A stretch of 64,000 bases of DNA from UBA1724 sp963621575. Its GTDB lineage: Bacteria > Verrucomicrobiota > Lentisphaeria > Oligosphaerales > Oligosphaeraceae. The notes beneath the pieces were generated by a model. That model saw nothing but the letters and a program-made list of their open reading frames with translations, was not told where the DNA came from and did not search any database. This document shows, piece after piece, positions 8,547 through 15,833 of this stretch; position 1 is the first letter of the stretch; every line of letters begins with the position of its first letter. Location of the stretch: contig CAVFEH010000011.1 of assembly GCA_963621575.1 (NCBI GenBank), forward strand, positions 1-64,000, read 5' to 3'. Made by a program: the position numbers and the translations under genes.

Positions 8547-8837
8547 ATGACGATGGACGAGAAGGAGCTTTCGGCACAGTGCTGGCAATTGCCGGGCTTT
8601 GATTACCGCTCCTTCTACTACATCGAATTTTTCGGGCACAAATGGCACGGCTACGGCAATCCCGCACTCCTGCAACTGCCCGTGCGTGATCCCATGCTCG
8701 TTGCAGAGTTCGCTGATCTTGACGTTCGGATTGGCACCGAGCATCACGATCTTGAACTTTTCCTGAGGTGTCCATTGTTTCCTGTTGTTCATGAGGTCTC
8801 CTTGTGGATTGACTGGAAAACCTCCTTAATTTACTGA
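8547..8837 (+). pseudogene. Small ORF with a strong ribosome site, probably a gene start fused to an IS remnant
   Basis: A strong Shine-Dalgarno (AAGGAGG, about 8537-8543) precedes ATG 8547, and the frame runs for 96 codons. The first 43 or so codons, up to about 8675, give a plausible Trp/Phe/Tyr-rich peptide starting MTMDEKELSAQCWQLPGFDY. From there the frame is the antisense of the transposase fragment on the other strand, so the C-terminal half is unlikely to be natural. The simplest reading is that an insertion or deletion joined the start of an unknown gene to an IS end. I do not recognise the N-terminal part. Confidence 0.35.
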
Positions 8838-8873
8838 TTGCCTTAACGGGGGTCGGTATACACCCCCCCCAAA
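8676..8873 (-). mobile_element. Remnant of an IS3-type insertion sequence (start of orfA)
   Basis: On the minus strand an ATG at 8792, preceded by AAGGAGA, begins a peptide reading WTPQEKFKIVMLGANPNVKI and then SELCNEHGITHGQ. This resembles the helix-turn-helix start of IS3/IS911-type OrfA proteins. The match stops after about 39 residues, at roughly base 8676, where the family would continue with a YYxW segment. Nothing of OrfB is present. The presumed IS terminus is around 8860-8873, next to GTATACACC and a run of C. It is a fragment and cannot be active. Confidence 0.55.
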
Positions 8874-8980
8874 AAAACTACGTGGCAATCTAAAATTTCT
8901 TCCGCATGCGGACCTCTTTTGAAATTCCCCCAGGAAACCTTTTGGCCCCCCCGCTCCCCCCGGATCTCCCATCCAGGCAC

Positions 8981-9015
8981 AAAAAAAGACCGCGGCTTTC
9001 GTCGTGGTCTTTTTT
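8981..9015 (-). terminator. Factor-independent terminator of tRNA-Gly
   Basis: AAAAAAAGACCGCGGC and GTCGTGGTCTTTTTT are inverted around a four-base loop. The stem is long, and on the minus strand it ends in a run of T just beyond the tRNA 3' end. It would also work in the plus direction. Confidence 0.8.
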
Positions 9016-9024
9016 CGTGGAAAT

Positions 9025-9098
9025 TGGAGCGGGTGATGGGAATCGGACCCACGTGGTCGGCTTGGAGGGCCGAAGCATTACCATTATGCTACACCCGC
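9025..9098 (-). tRNA. tRNA-Gly (anticodon UCC), with unusual C33 and C55
   Basis: The minus strand reads as a 74-base tRNA with an encoded CCA. The acceptor stem GCGGGTG pairs fully with CACCCGC. The D-arm has the GG pair, and the anticodon stem TCGGC/GCCGA closes a seven-base loop CCTCCAA with anticodon UCC. The base before the anticodon is C, where U33 is almost universal. The T-loop is TCCGATT, where TTCRANN is expected, so position 55 is C. All stems are intact, so this is not simple decay. It may decode GGA/GGG, have a non-ribosomal use, or carry sequence errors. Confidence 0.85.
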
Positions 9099-9119
9099 AT
9101 TCTCGAGGGAACGGCGGTT

Positions 9120-9148
9120 ACTATATACGCGGCAAGGCTGTTTTCCAA
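9120..9148 (-). promoter_or_regulatory. Promoter of tRNA-Gly
   Basis: On the minus strand TTGGAA (9143-9148) and TATAGT (9120-9125) are separated by 17 bases. The -10 box lies 21 bases from the mature tRNA 5' end. Spacing and position both fit a stable-RNA promoter. Confidence 0.65.
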
Positions 9149-9514
9149 TCCCCCGCCACAAAAAACGCTCGGCTAGACTTGCTTTGCAACGTGCCATCGG
9201 AATTGCCCGGTGAAAGTTGGAAAAGGAGACACAAGTCTGGCAAACCTAGGGGGGATATGGACACCAATCCAACTTGGCTCAGACGCGGGCTATTCTTAGA
9301 CAATGCCGTGACACTTTCAGGGGCATATGATCTTTTGGCGCGGAGACTTTGCGAACCAACGTTTCTCTCCCGCCTGCTTGTGGACGGTCGAAGGCTCGAT
9401 GTTATCGAGTCAACCTAGAATCTGCACAACCGGAGGGAGGGGCGACAAAACATGGTTGCTGTCCTTGTTCGCCCGGAATAAAATTTATGTCTGTCTTTTT
9501 TTGCCAATCTCCTT
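9149..9514. other. Unassigned stretch of about 370 bases
   Basis: No open frame here has coding character. Two inverted repeats are visible: AGACTTG near 9176 with CAAGTCT near 9232, and CTCGAT-GTT-ATCGAG near 9394-9408. A plus-strand promoter-like pair, TTGCTG (9456-9461) and TAAAAT (9479-9484) with a 17-base spacer, faces into the end of the next gene. I looked for tmRNA, RNase P RNA and SRP RNA signatures and did not find them. An uncharacterised small RNA remains possible. Confidence 0.3.
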
Positions 9515-10006
9515 CTACTTTTGAGAAAGGGGGAGAGCCTGGAGTTTTTCGCGGGTGATGGGTGGGAGGATGCGTGCAAGTTCCTGGTCGGCGGCGGAAA
9601 AGAGGATGGCCACGGGGAATTCCGTCTGTTCCTTCGGGATGCTGAAAGAGGCCTTGAGGATTTCGAGGTCCTCGGGGGCGTCACCCGCCATCTTGACCAC
9701 CTCAATTCCACGGTCCTTCAACATCTCCTTGGCGAGTTTCCCCACCTCTCCCAACGCATCGCCGGACTCCCCCAGGAGCACCAACATGGGACCACGGACC
9801 GTGGAGTCCGCAGACCGTATCGCCTCCGTTTCGGAACCCCCGGCCATTGCAGGCGTGGTTGTCTTCTGTTGGCGGGCGGCTTGTTCCTGCTGCACATTCT
9901 TGTCATAGCGCCAAAGGACCCACGCCACAGAAAGAAGAAGAATGAGATAGACGACTGCCCGGGGGGGGAGGAGGGAACGCCGTTTCTGGGGGATCTGGAA
10001 GGCCAT
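9515..10006 (-). CDS. Single-pass membrane protein of unknown function
   Basis: The 163-residue protein has a short basic N-terminus, one membrane segment at about residues 16-33 (AVVYLILLLSVAWVLW), and then a soluble part that should be periplasmic. Residues 73-155 contain GPMLVLLGESGD, a likely helix of KLAKEM, and FPVAILFSAADQEL. The beta-alpha pattern is reminiscent of a thioredoxin-like fold, but there is no CxxC pair. The start lies 6 bases after the rdgB stop, so the two are co-transcribed. No function can be assigned. Confidence 0.75.
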   Translation of the reverse strand: MAFQIPQKRRSLLPPRAVVYLILLLSVAWVLWRYDKNVQQEQAARQQKTTTPAMAGGSETEAIRSADSTVRGPMLVLLGESGDALGEVGKLAKEMLKDRGIEVVKMAGDAPEDLEILKASFSIPKEQTEFPVAILFSAADQELARILPPITREKLQALPLSQK

Positions 10007-10012
10007 GTCGCG

Positions 10013-10606
10013 CTACTCCTGGGTGGCTGGAAAGAATTCCTTGACAGCGGCGCGGAGGGCGTTTCCGCGGTGGCTCAGCTGATTCTTGACCTCCTGGGGC
10101 AATTCGCCGAAGGTCTGGTCGTATCCCAGGGGAAGGAAGGCGGGATCATATCCGAAGCCGCCCTGCCCGCGGATTTCCCGCGCCATGGTCCCCTGGACCT
10201 CCCCCCGCACCACACCTCGAAGGGTGCCGTCGGCCTCGGACAAGGCGATGGCACAGACGAAGCGCGCGCGGCGGTCCTCCACATCCTGAAGCTTCCCCAG
10301 CAGTTTCGCCAGATTCCGGCCGTCGTTGCCCCCCTCCCCCGCGTAGCGCGCAGAACGGACGCCGGGCTCGCCATTCAATGCCAGGACCTCCAGTCCGGAG
10401 TCATCGGCCATGACGGCGCAACCGAAGTGCCGCGCTGCCTCCGTGGCCTTCTTGGCGGCGTTGGCCTCGAAGGTCTCGCCGTCCTCATCCACCTCCGGCA
10501 TTCCGCCCATCTGGGCGGCGCTGACCACCGTCACCCCAAGAGGCTCCAGCATCTGCGCATACTCCCGAACCTTGTGCTCGTTGGATGTGGCTAGAACAAT
10601 CTTCAT
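10013..10606 (-). CDS. rdgB: XTP/dITP pyrophosphatase (Ham1/RdgB family)
   Basis: RdgB hydrolyses dITP, XTP and related purine triphosphates to monophosphates and so keeps hypoxanthine and xanthine out of nucleic acids. The 197-residue protein has the N-terminal LATSNEHKVREY motif, ETFEANAAKKA, ADDSGLEVLALNGEPGVRSARYAG and GGFGYDP, all diagnostic. SHRGNALRA at the C-terminus is also conserved. It lies 30 bases after mnmG and is probably in the same operon. Confidence 0.95.
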   Translation of the reverse strand: MKIVLATSNEHKVREYAQMLEPLGVTVVSAAQMGGMPEVDEDGETFEANAAKKATEAARHFGCAVMADDSGLEVLALNGEPGVRSARYAGEGGNDGRNLAKLLGKLQDVEDRRARFVCAIALSEADGTLRGVVRGEVQGTMAREIRGQGGFGYDPAFLPLGYDQTFGELPQEVKNQLSHRGNALRAAVKEFFPATQE

Positions 10607-10636
10607 GGAAAAATGTCTCCTTGCTTTTGCAGCAAA

Positions 10637-12496
10637 TTACGGTCGCCGCGGCCGCGCCTCGCCGGAGGCCCGGCGCAGATGCACCTGAAGAATCCCAATC
10701 TCCGCGGGGGTGACGCCGTCAATGCGTGCGGCCTGTCCCAGGTTCCCGGGCTGCCGCCGCTTCAACTTCTGCCGCGCCTCCGGGGAGATGCCGGGGATAT
10801 CGTAGTCGAAGTCCCGCGGCAGGGGCCACTTCTCCAGTTCCCGCATGCCGCGGGCCTGGTTCTCCTGCTGGGCCAGATAGCCCGCATAGCGGGCGTCCAC
10901 GGTCAGTTGCTGGAGCACCCGCGCGGGCAGCTTCGGCAGCTCCGGGTGTTCCTCGTAATGGAAATCCGGGCGCGCCAGGAGCTCCACCACACTTTTGCCA
11001 TCCAGACGAATGCGCGCCAACTCCCCTTTCGCCTGGGCCAGCTCCGCCTCCAGGGAGCGCACACGCTCGTATGCGGCGTCAGTGGCCAGGCCGACTTCGT
11101 GTCCAAGCGCCGTCAGACGCCGGTCGGCGTTGTCCTGCCGCAGGGCCAACCGGTATTCGGCGCGGGAGGTAAAGAGCCGGTAGGGCTCCACAATCTCCTT
11201 GGTGACGAGGTCATCCACCATGACGCCCAAATAGGCCTGGTCCCGTCGCAGCCGGAGTGCCTCGCCCTTCTGGAGGGCGCGCCGGGCGGCGTTGACTCCG
11301 GCCAGCAGTCCCTGTCCGGCGGCCTCCTCGTATCCAGAGGTGCCGTTGATTTGTCCGGCCAGGAAAAGGCTTGGGTATCTCCGTAGGGCCAGCGAGGTGT
11401 CCAGCTGGGAGGGCATCACCATGTCATACTCGATGGCGTAGGCGTATCGGGAGATGAAGGCGTTTTCGCAACCGGGGAGAGAGCGGACCATCTGCCATTG
11501 GATCTCCACGGGCATGGAGGTGGAGAGGCCGTTGAGGTAGTATTCGTCAGTGGAATCGCCCTCCGGCTCCACAAAAACATGGTGGCAGGGATGGTCGGTG
11601 AAACGAACCACCTTGTCCTCGAAAGAGGGGCAGTACCGTGTGCCGATGCCATGTATGGCGCCGGAGTACATGGCGGAACGCTGCAGATTGTCCAGGATCA
11701 GCTGCCGGGTCTTCTCGGTGGAGTGGGTCAGATAGCAGCGTCGCCGTTCCAGACGGAGTTCGCCAAAGAAGGGGACGCGCCCGCGATCCCCGGGGCCGAA
11801 GGAGAAGCAAGCGCCGGAGTGGTCGGCCTCCTGGGGCTCCATGGAATGGAAATCCAGAGTCCGCCCAAGCACGCGCACGGGTGTGCCCGTCTTCAGGCGC
11901 CCCATTTCCAGCCCCATCTCCTCCCCCAGAAAACGGGAGAGCGCCAGCGAAGCAGCGTCGCCGGCGCGACCGCCGGCGGACTGGCAAAGCCCATAATGGA
12001 GGGTGCCGCCCAGGAAGGTTCCCGTGGAAAGCACGACGCAGCGTGCGCGCCACTCTTCTCCGAAAGCGGTACGCACTCCGCAGACCTGCCGGTCGCCATC
12101 CAGGAGAAGCCCCACCACCTCGCCCTGGAGGAGATCCAGATTTTCCTGGAGCTCCAGCACGAATTTCATCCGGCGCTGGTAGAGTGCCTTGTCACATTGG
12201 GCCCGCGGAGAGTACGCGGCTGCGCCCATGGACTGATTGAGCATTCGGAACTGGATGGTGGTGGCGTCGGCGTTCCGCCCCATCTCGCCGCCCAGGGCGT
12301 CGATTTCCCGGACCAGCTGGCCCTTCGCCACCCCGCCGATGCAGGGATTGCAGGACATTTGCGCCAGGTGGTCCTGGTTCAGGGTGAAGAGCAGCGTCCT
12401 GGCGCCCAGGCGCGCGGAGGCCAGCGCGGCCTCGCAGCCGGCGTGCCCACCGCCCACTACAATCACGTCATAGATGGTGTCCATGGGGGAACCCAT
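10637..12496 (-). CDS. mnmG: tRNA uridine 5-carboxymethylaminomethyl modification enzyme MnmG (GidA)
   Basis: MnmG with MnmE installs the cmnm5 group on U34 of tRNAs that read NNA/NNG codons, using FAD and methylene-tetrahydrofolate. The 619-residue protein has the FAD-binding motif DVIVVGGGHAGCEAALA, the CNPCIGG loop with conserved cysteine, and GTFLGGTLHYG. AGQINGTSGYEEAAGQG and the C-terminal PRDFDYDIPGIS segment are also typical. The ATG at 12496 follows GGGAGG; a second ATG 12 bases downstream is also possible. It lies just downstream of a tRNA-Leu gene but is separated from it by a terminator. Confidence 0.95.
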   Translation of the reverse strand: MGSPMDTIYDVIVVGGGHAGCEAALASARLGARTLLFTLNQDHLAQMSCNPCIGGVAKGQLVREIDALGGEMGRNADATTIQFRMLNQSMGAAAYSPRAQCDKALYQRRMKFVLELQENLDLLQGEVVGLLLDGDRQVCGVRTAFGEEWRARCVVLSTGTFLGGTLHYGLCQSAGGRAGDAASLALSRFLGEEMGLEMGRLKTGTPVRVLGRTLDFHSMEPQEADHSGACFSFGPGDRGRVPFFGELRLERRRCYLTHSTEKTRQLILDNLQRSAMYSGAIHGIGTRYCPSFEDKVVRFTDHPCHHVFVEPEGDSTDEYYLNGLSTSMPVEIQWQMVRSLPGCENAFISRYAYAIEYDMVMPSQLDTSLALRRYPSLFLAGQINGTSGYEEAAGQGLLAGVNAARRALQKGEALRLRRDQAYLGVMVDDLVTKEIVEPYRLFTSRAEYRLALRQDNADRRLTALGHEVGLATDAAYERVRSLEAELAQAKGELARIRLDGKSVVELLARPDFHYEEHPELPKLPARVLQQLTVDARYAGYLAQQENQARGMRELEKWPLPRDFDYDIPGISPEARQKLKRRQPGNLGQAARIDGVTPAEIGILQVHLRRASGEARPRRP

Positions 12497-12582
12497 GAAA
12501 AAACTCTCGCCTCCCGTAAAACCGTCGAACGCCGAAAGAGCCCCCCCCCGCCAGGAACAGCGTCGTCTCTCTTTCGTGAAAA

Positions 12583-12618
12583 CAAAAAATCCCGGCCACC
12601 ACAAGGGTAGCCGGGACT
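12583..12618 (-). terminator. Factor-independent terminator of tRNA-Leu
   Basis: On the minus strand GTCCCGGC and GCCGGGA form a GC-rich stem followed by TTTTTTG, immediately after the tRNA-Leu 3' end. Confidence 0.85.
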
Positions 12619-12622
12619 GAAA

Positions 12623-12709
12623 TGGTGCTCGGAGCGGGACTTGAACCCGCACGGATGTTACTCCATTAGGCCCTCAACCTAACGCGTCTGCCAATTCCGC
12701 CACCCGGGC
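12623..12709 (-). tRNA. tRNA-Leu (anticodon GAG)
   Basis: This 87-base type II tRNA has a long variable arm, an encoded CCA, the anticodon loop TTGAGGG with stem TTAGG/CCTAA, and a normal T-loop TTCAAGT. The acceptor stem GCCCGGG against TCCGAGC contains one C-A mismatch at position 3-70 and a G-U at 7-66. The mismatch is unusual but tolerated in some tRNAs. Confidence 0.93.
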
Positions 12710-12754
12710 ATGAAAAAGTCGCTGTACAAACCCTCTCGGGCCGACAACACGGGT

Positions 12755-12782
12755 ACTGTATCCGTTTCCGAAGCGTTTGCAA
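12755..12782 (-). promoter_or_regulatory. Promoter of tRNA-Leu
   Basis: On the minus strand TTGCAA (12777-12782) and TACAGT (12755-12760) are 16 bases apart. They lie about 45 bases upstream of the mature tRNA. Confidence 0.6.
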
Positions 12783-12828
12783 GTGTTCCCCGCCCCAAAA
12801 GGGACATTTTCTCGGGACGTTTCGAACG

Positions 12829-15141
12829 CTAGATATTCAGGTTCAGCTTCACGTTGGGGAAGGCCACGAGGCGCAGAAGGATGACGGCCTCGAACTCGTG
12901 GTCGTCCCAGCCCACGCCGCCCACCAGGGTCCAGCAGTGGAGCTGCCGGGTGATGTAGTAGTGGTGTTCCTCCAGGTTGTTCTTTTCGAAATCGTATTCC
13001 GCGCCAATCTCCAGGCTCGTGATGGAGTTCAGGGGGACGTTGACCTGTGCGGTGATGGTGTCGGCGGTCTGGAAGTACCGCTTCAGATAACTGGACTCGC
13101 CAGTGAAGTCCGCCAGGGAGGATCCCATGGAGTATACGGAACGAGAGAGATGGTCGTTCCGGTAGGTGTATTTCAAGCTGAAGGAGCCGGTCTCCTCCTC
13201 GCCAAAGCGGACGCCCACTTCGCCGCGCTGGATCTCGCCGGCGCCCACGTCGTGGAGGAGGGTCCCCCAGATGCGCAGGTCCGTGCGGGGCTGGAGGACC
13301 AGCCGGGTGCCGAAATCGCCCCAATGGCGGCCCGTCTCGTCGCCGACGCGATGGTGGATGTCCAGGTAGTTCTCCAGTGAGAGGAGCGTGCGGGCGTGCC
13401 CGCCGTCGTCGCGGGTGAGCCAGCGCTGTTCCAATCCCAGCCGCAGGAAATTCTGTCGCTGGAGGCGGTCGACTTCATCAAAGAAGTAGAGCTTCTCGCG
13501 GTCCACGGAGGGGGCGCCCGCGTAAGTGTAATTGAAGTATGGCTCCACCACATGTCGGAGGCCGTCCATCTCCAGCCAATCGCACTTGGCGTCCATCCAG
13601 TCGCTGGTGAAGGCGGAGCGGCCCTCCAGGCCCAGCTCGGTGGCGATGCGGAGACGGCTGCCGCCGCGGTCGTCATATCCGCCGTCCACGGGCCAGGAAT
13701 TGCCGGGGGCGTCGGGGTTGTCAGCCTCAATCCACTCGGCAAGCTGCCTCTGGGTGACGCGGCTCTTGCTGGTGCGGGAATACGCGGTGGCTCGGACGCA
13801 GGCGCGGGGAGTCAAAGTGATGGCGTCGAAGAATTCCAGGGGGGCCTGGAGGGTGTGCAGGGTATCGGCGCGGAAGCTCCGGTAATCCTCGGGATCGCCA
13901 TGGCGGCGGGGATCGTATTCGCTGGCGGGGATGAGGACCTTACGGTCCACCTCGCTGTCACGCCACTTCATGGTGTAGAAGCCGGCGCTGGAGCGGGAGG
14001 AGTAGACCAGCGGCACGCCCAGATCCAGCAGCGTATTCCGGGGGATGTCCAGGGACCACTCGGGCAGCTGTTCGCCCACGGTGTAGAACTGGTTCAGGCG
14101 AGGACGCGCGGTGATGGCGGAGTGGAGCCATCCGTTGTCATAGGAGAGGGTGGCAAAGGAACGGGGCTGTCCCCAGTGCCGCCAATCGTGGCGGAACCAG
14201 TCGTCCAGCATGGAGATGTCGGAGATGTAGTCCACGTTGAGGCGGAGGCTCCAGTTTTCGGCGAGCTCCTCCCGCAGATAGAGTTTCAGGCGGAAGCGGT
14301 CGTCCTGGGAGCGGAAGCGCCGGTCATATCCGGGGCGGGTCTCGGCGGGATCCAGGTCATGGATGGCGTAGAGAGTGGTCTGGACATCGCGGTCCCCGGA
14401 TCGGTAGTCGGTCTCCTGCCCCACGCCGACGCCACGCCGGGTCATGCCGTCCACATAGACCTGACTGCTGCCCTGGGCGCCGTGTTTCCAGAGGCGTCCC
14501 AGGCGGAGATACGCGCCGCGCTTGCCGGAATATCCGGGACGGAAGACCATGCCCGCCATGTCGTCGGCGGTGCCGAAGAGCCAAGGGAGATAGAAAACCG
14601 GGAGATCGCCCACCCGGAGGGTGGCGTGTTTTGCGACCACGGTGTTTCCGGCCCGGTCGTAGCGGATCTCGGCGGCCTGGATGCGGTAGTGCGGACGTTC
14701 GCAATCACAGGTGCTCATCCAGCCATTTTGAATCACCTGCTCCTCGTCGGCGCCAAGGCTCTCGCCGGAATCACCGCCCAGATGCCAGACCTCGGTGTCC
14801 ATGCGGAAGGGGCCGAAGGAAACCGTGGCGTCGTCCAGATTTCCGCGGAGAGAGGGCGCCCGCCAGCTGCCCTGCCCCTCCATCGCAACCACCACGTCGC
14901 CGCTGGCGGAGAAGTCCTTCGTCTTCTGGTTGACAAAGGCCTGCTGGCAGGTCATGCGGATCTGCCCGTAGTCCACCACGACATTCCCGGAGGCTTGTGC
15001 CACCGCGCTGTCCACGCCGTAGCTCAACTCGTCCGCCTGGATCTGGAGCGTCGCCGTCCCGGTGGCTTGCTGTGCGTCGAAGCGGGAAGTGGCGCAGAGG
15101 AGGAGCGCCAGGGCGCAAAGGAGGCTGAGGAATCGGCGCAT
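12829..15141 (-). CDS. lptD: LPS-assembly protein LptD (OstA)
   Basis: LptD is the outer-membrane beta-barrel that inserts lipopolysaccharide into the outer leaflet, working with LptE. The 770-residue protein has a signal peptide (about residues 1-23). An OstA/LptA-like domain follows, with LQIQADELSYGVDSAVAQAS at about 32-51. Then comes a long barrel region of alternating residues ending LNLNI. A Cys pair in STCDCERP is where some LptD proteins carry disulfide cysteines. The segment VGDLPVFYLPWLF is typical of the family. It is the last gene of the rhomboid-gmhA-lptD unit. It is the strongest evidence here for an LPS-bearing outer membrane. Confidence 0.9.
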   Translation of the reverse strand: MRRFLSLLCALALLLCATSRFDAQQATGTATLQIQADELSYGVDSAVAQASGNVVVDYGQIRMTCQQAFVNQKTKDFSASGDVVVAMEGQGSWRAPSLRGNLDDATVSFGPFRMDTEVWHLGGDSGESLGADEEQVIQNGWMSTCDCERPHYRIQAAEIRYDRAGNTVVAKHATLRVGDLPVFYLPWLFGTADDMAGMVFRPGYSGKRGAYLRLGRLWKHGAQGSSQVYVDGMTRRGVGVGQETDYRSGDRDVQTTLYAIHDLDPAETRPGYDRRFRSQDDRFRLKLYLREELAENWSLRLNVDYISDISMLDDWFRHDWRHWGQPRSFATLSYDNGWLHSAITARPRLNQFYTVGEQLPEWSLDIPRNTLLDLGVPLVYSSRSSAGFYTMKWRDSEVDRKVLIPASEYDPRRHGDPEDYRSFRADTLHTLQAPLEFFDAITLTPRACVRATAYSRTSKSRVTQRQLAEWIEADNPDAPGNSWPVDGGYDDRGGSRLRIATELGLEGRSAFTSDWMDAKCDWLEMDGLRHVVEPYFNYTYAGAPSVDREKLYFFDEVDRLQRQNFLRLGLEQRWLTRDDGGHARTLLSLENYLDIHHRVGDETGRHWGDFGTRLVLQPRTDLRIWGTLLHDVGAGEIQRGEVGVRFGEEETGSFSLKYTYRNDHLSRSVYSMGSSLADFTGESSYLKRYFQTADTITAQVNVPLNSITSLEIGAEYDFEKNNLEEHHYYITRQLHCWTLVGGVGWDDHEFEAVILLRLVAFPNVKLNLNI

Positions 15142-15164
15142 GGGGAGAATTCCTTCGTGGGGTG

Positions 15165-15833
15165 TTATTCAGTGAAGAAGCGGTTTTCCACGCAGCGGCA
15201 GATCGCGTGGTAGACGGGCAAGTGGTACTCCTGGATCTGGTAGGTCTCCCGCGCGGGGACCCGGATGGCCACGTCGGCCTCCCGTCCCAGACGCCCGCCG
15301 TCCTCGCCGGTGAGCCCCAGCACCTTCATGCCCAGGGAACGGGCCACCACCACCGCCAGATGCACATTCCGGGAATTGCCACTGGTGGAGATCCCCAAAA
15401 GCACATCGCCGGGACGCCCCAGGGCAAACAGCGCCTGCGCATAGTCCAGCTGTCCGTCCAGGTCGTTCCGGGCGGCGGAGAGCGCCGCGCACAAGCTCGT
15501 CAGGGGAATGCAGGGAAGGCCCGTCTGGAGCTTCCCGGCCAGCAGTTCCCCCTCCTCCGCATCCTCGGCATTGTGGCGCAACGCCAGCGACAGCTCGGTG
15601 GAGACAGGGCGGCACTTGCAGAAGCCCTTCAGGAATTCTCCGGAGATATGCTCGGCGTCTGCGCAGGATCCACCGTTGCCGCAGACATAGAGGCGTCCTC
15701 CCTGCTGGAAGGCATCGCCCGCCACACGGATGGCATGACGGATGGCGTCTTCACAGACAGAGAGTGCGGGATGGCGCTCCAGGAGCTCGTCCAGGGGCGC
15801 GAAAATAGTCATGGAGTGTCCGTCGAAGGTCAT
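15165..15833 (-). CDS. gmhA: Phosphoheptose isomerase-like SIS-domain protein
   Basis: GmhA converts sedoheptulose 7-phosphate to D-glycero-heptose 7-phosphate, the first step of heptose synthesis for the LPS core. The 222-residue protein has the SIS-domain signatures CGNGGSCADAEHISGEF and STSGNSRNV, and its QIQEYHLPVYHAIC end matches GmhA. It is about 30 residues longer than E. coli GmhA. The ATG overlaps the rhomboid stop by 3 bases (ATGA), a classic coupling arrangement, so I keep this start over an ATG 21 bases downstream. A related SIS isomerase such as DiaA is the alternative, but the lptD neighbour favours GmhA. Confidence 0.85.
   Translation of the reverse strand: MTFDGHSMTIFAPLDELLERHPALSVCEDAIRHAIRVAGDAFQQGGRLYVCGNGGSCADAEHISGEFLKGFCKCRPVSTELSLALRHNAEDAEEGELLAGKLQTGLPCIPLTSLCAALSAARNDLDGQLDYAQALFALGRPGDVLLGISTSGNSRNVHLAVVVARSLGMKVLGLTGEDGGRLGREADVAIRVPARETYQIQEYHLPVYHAICRCVENRFFTE

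Noticed and set aside
7734..8837. A single protein running from ung through the Ns into the small ORF
   Set aside because: It exists only if the 29 Ns are counted as real bases. Without them ung ends at 8440 with the expected C-terminus.
9149..9514. tmRNA, RNase P RNA or SRP RNA in the unassigned stretch
   Set aside because: No tag reading frame, no tRNA-like end, no RNase P core and no SRP GGAAG loop could be found on either strand.
13396..15213. A 605-codon plus-strand frame opposite lptD and gmhA
   Set aside because: It has no domain and is explained by GC-rich codon bias on the coding strand.
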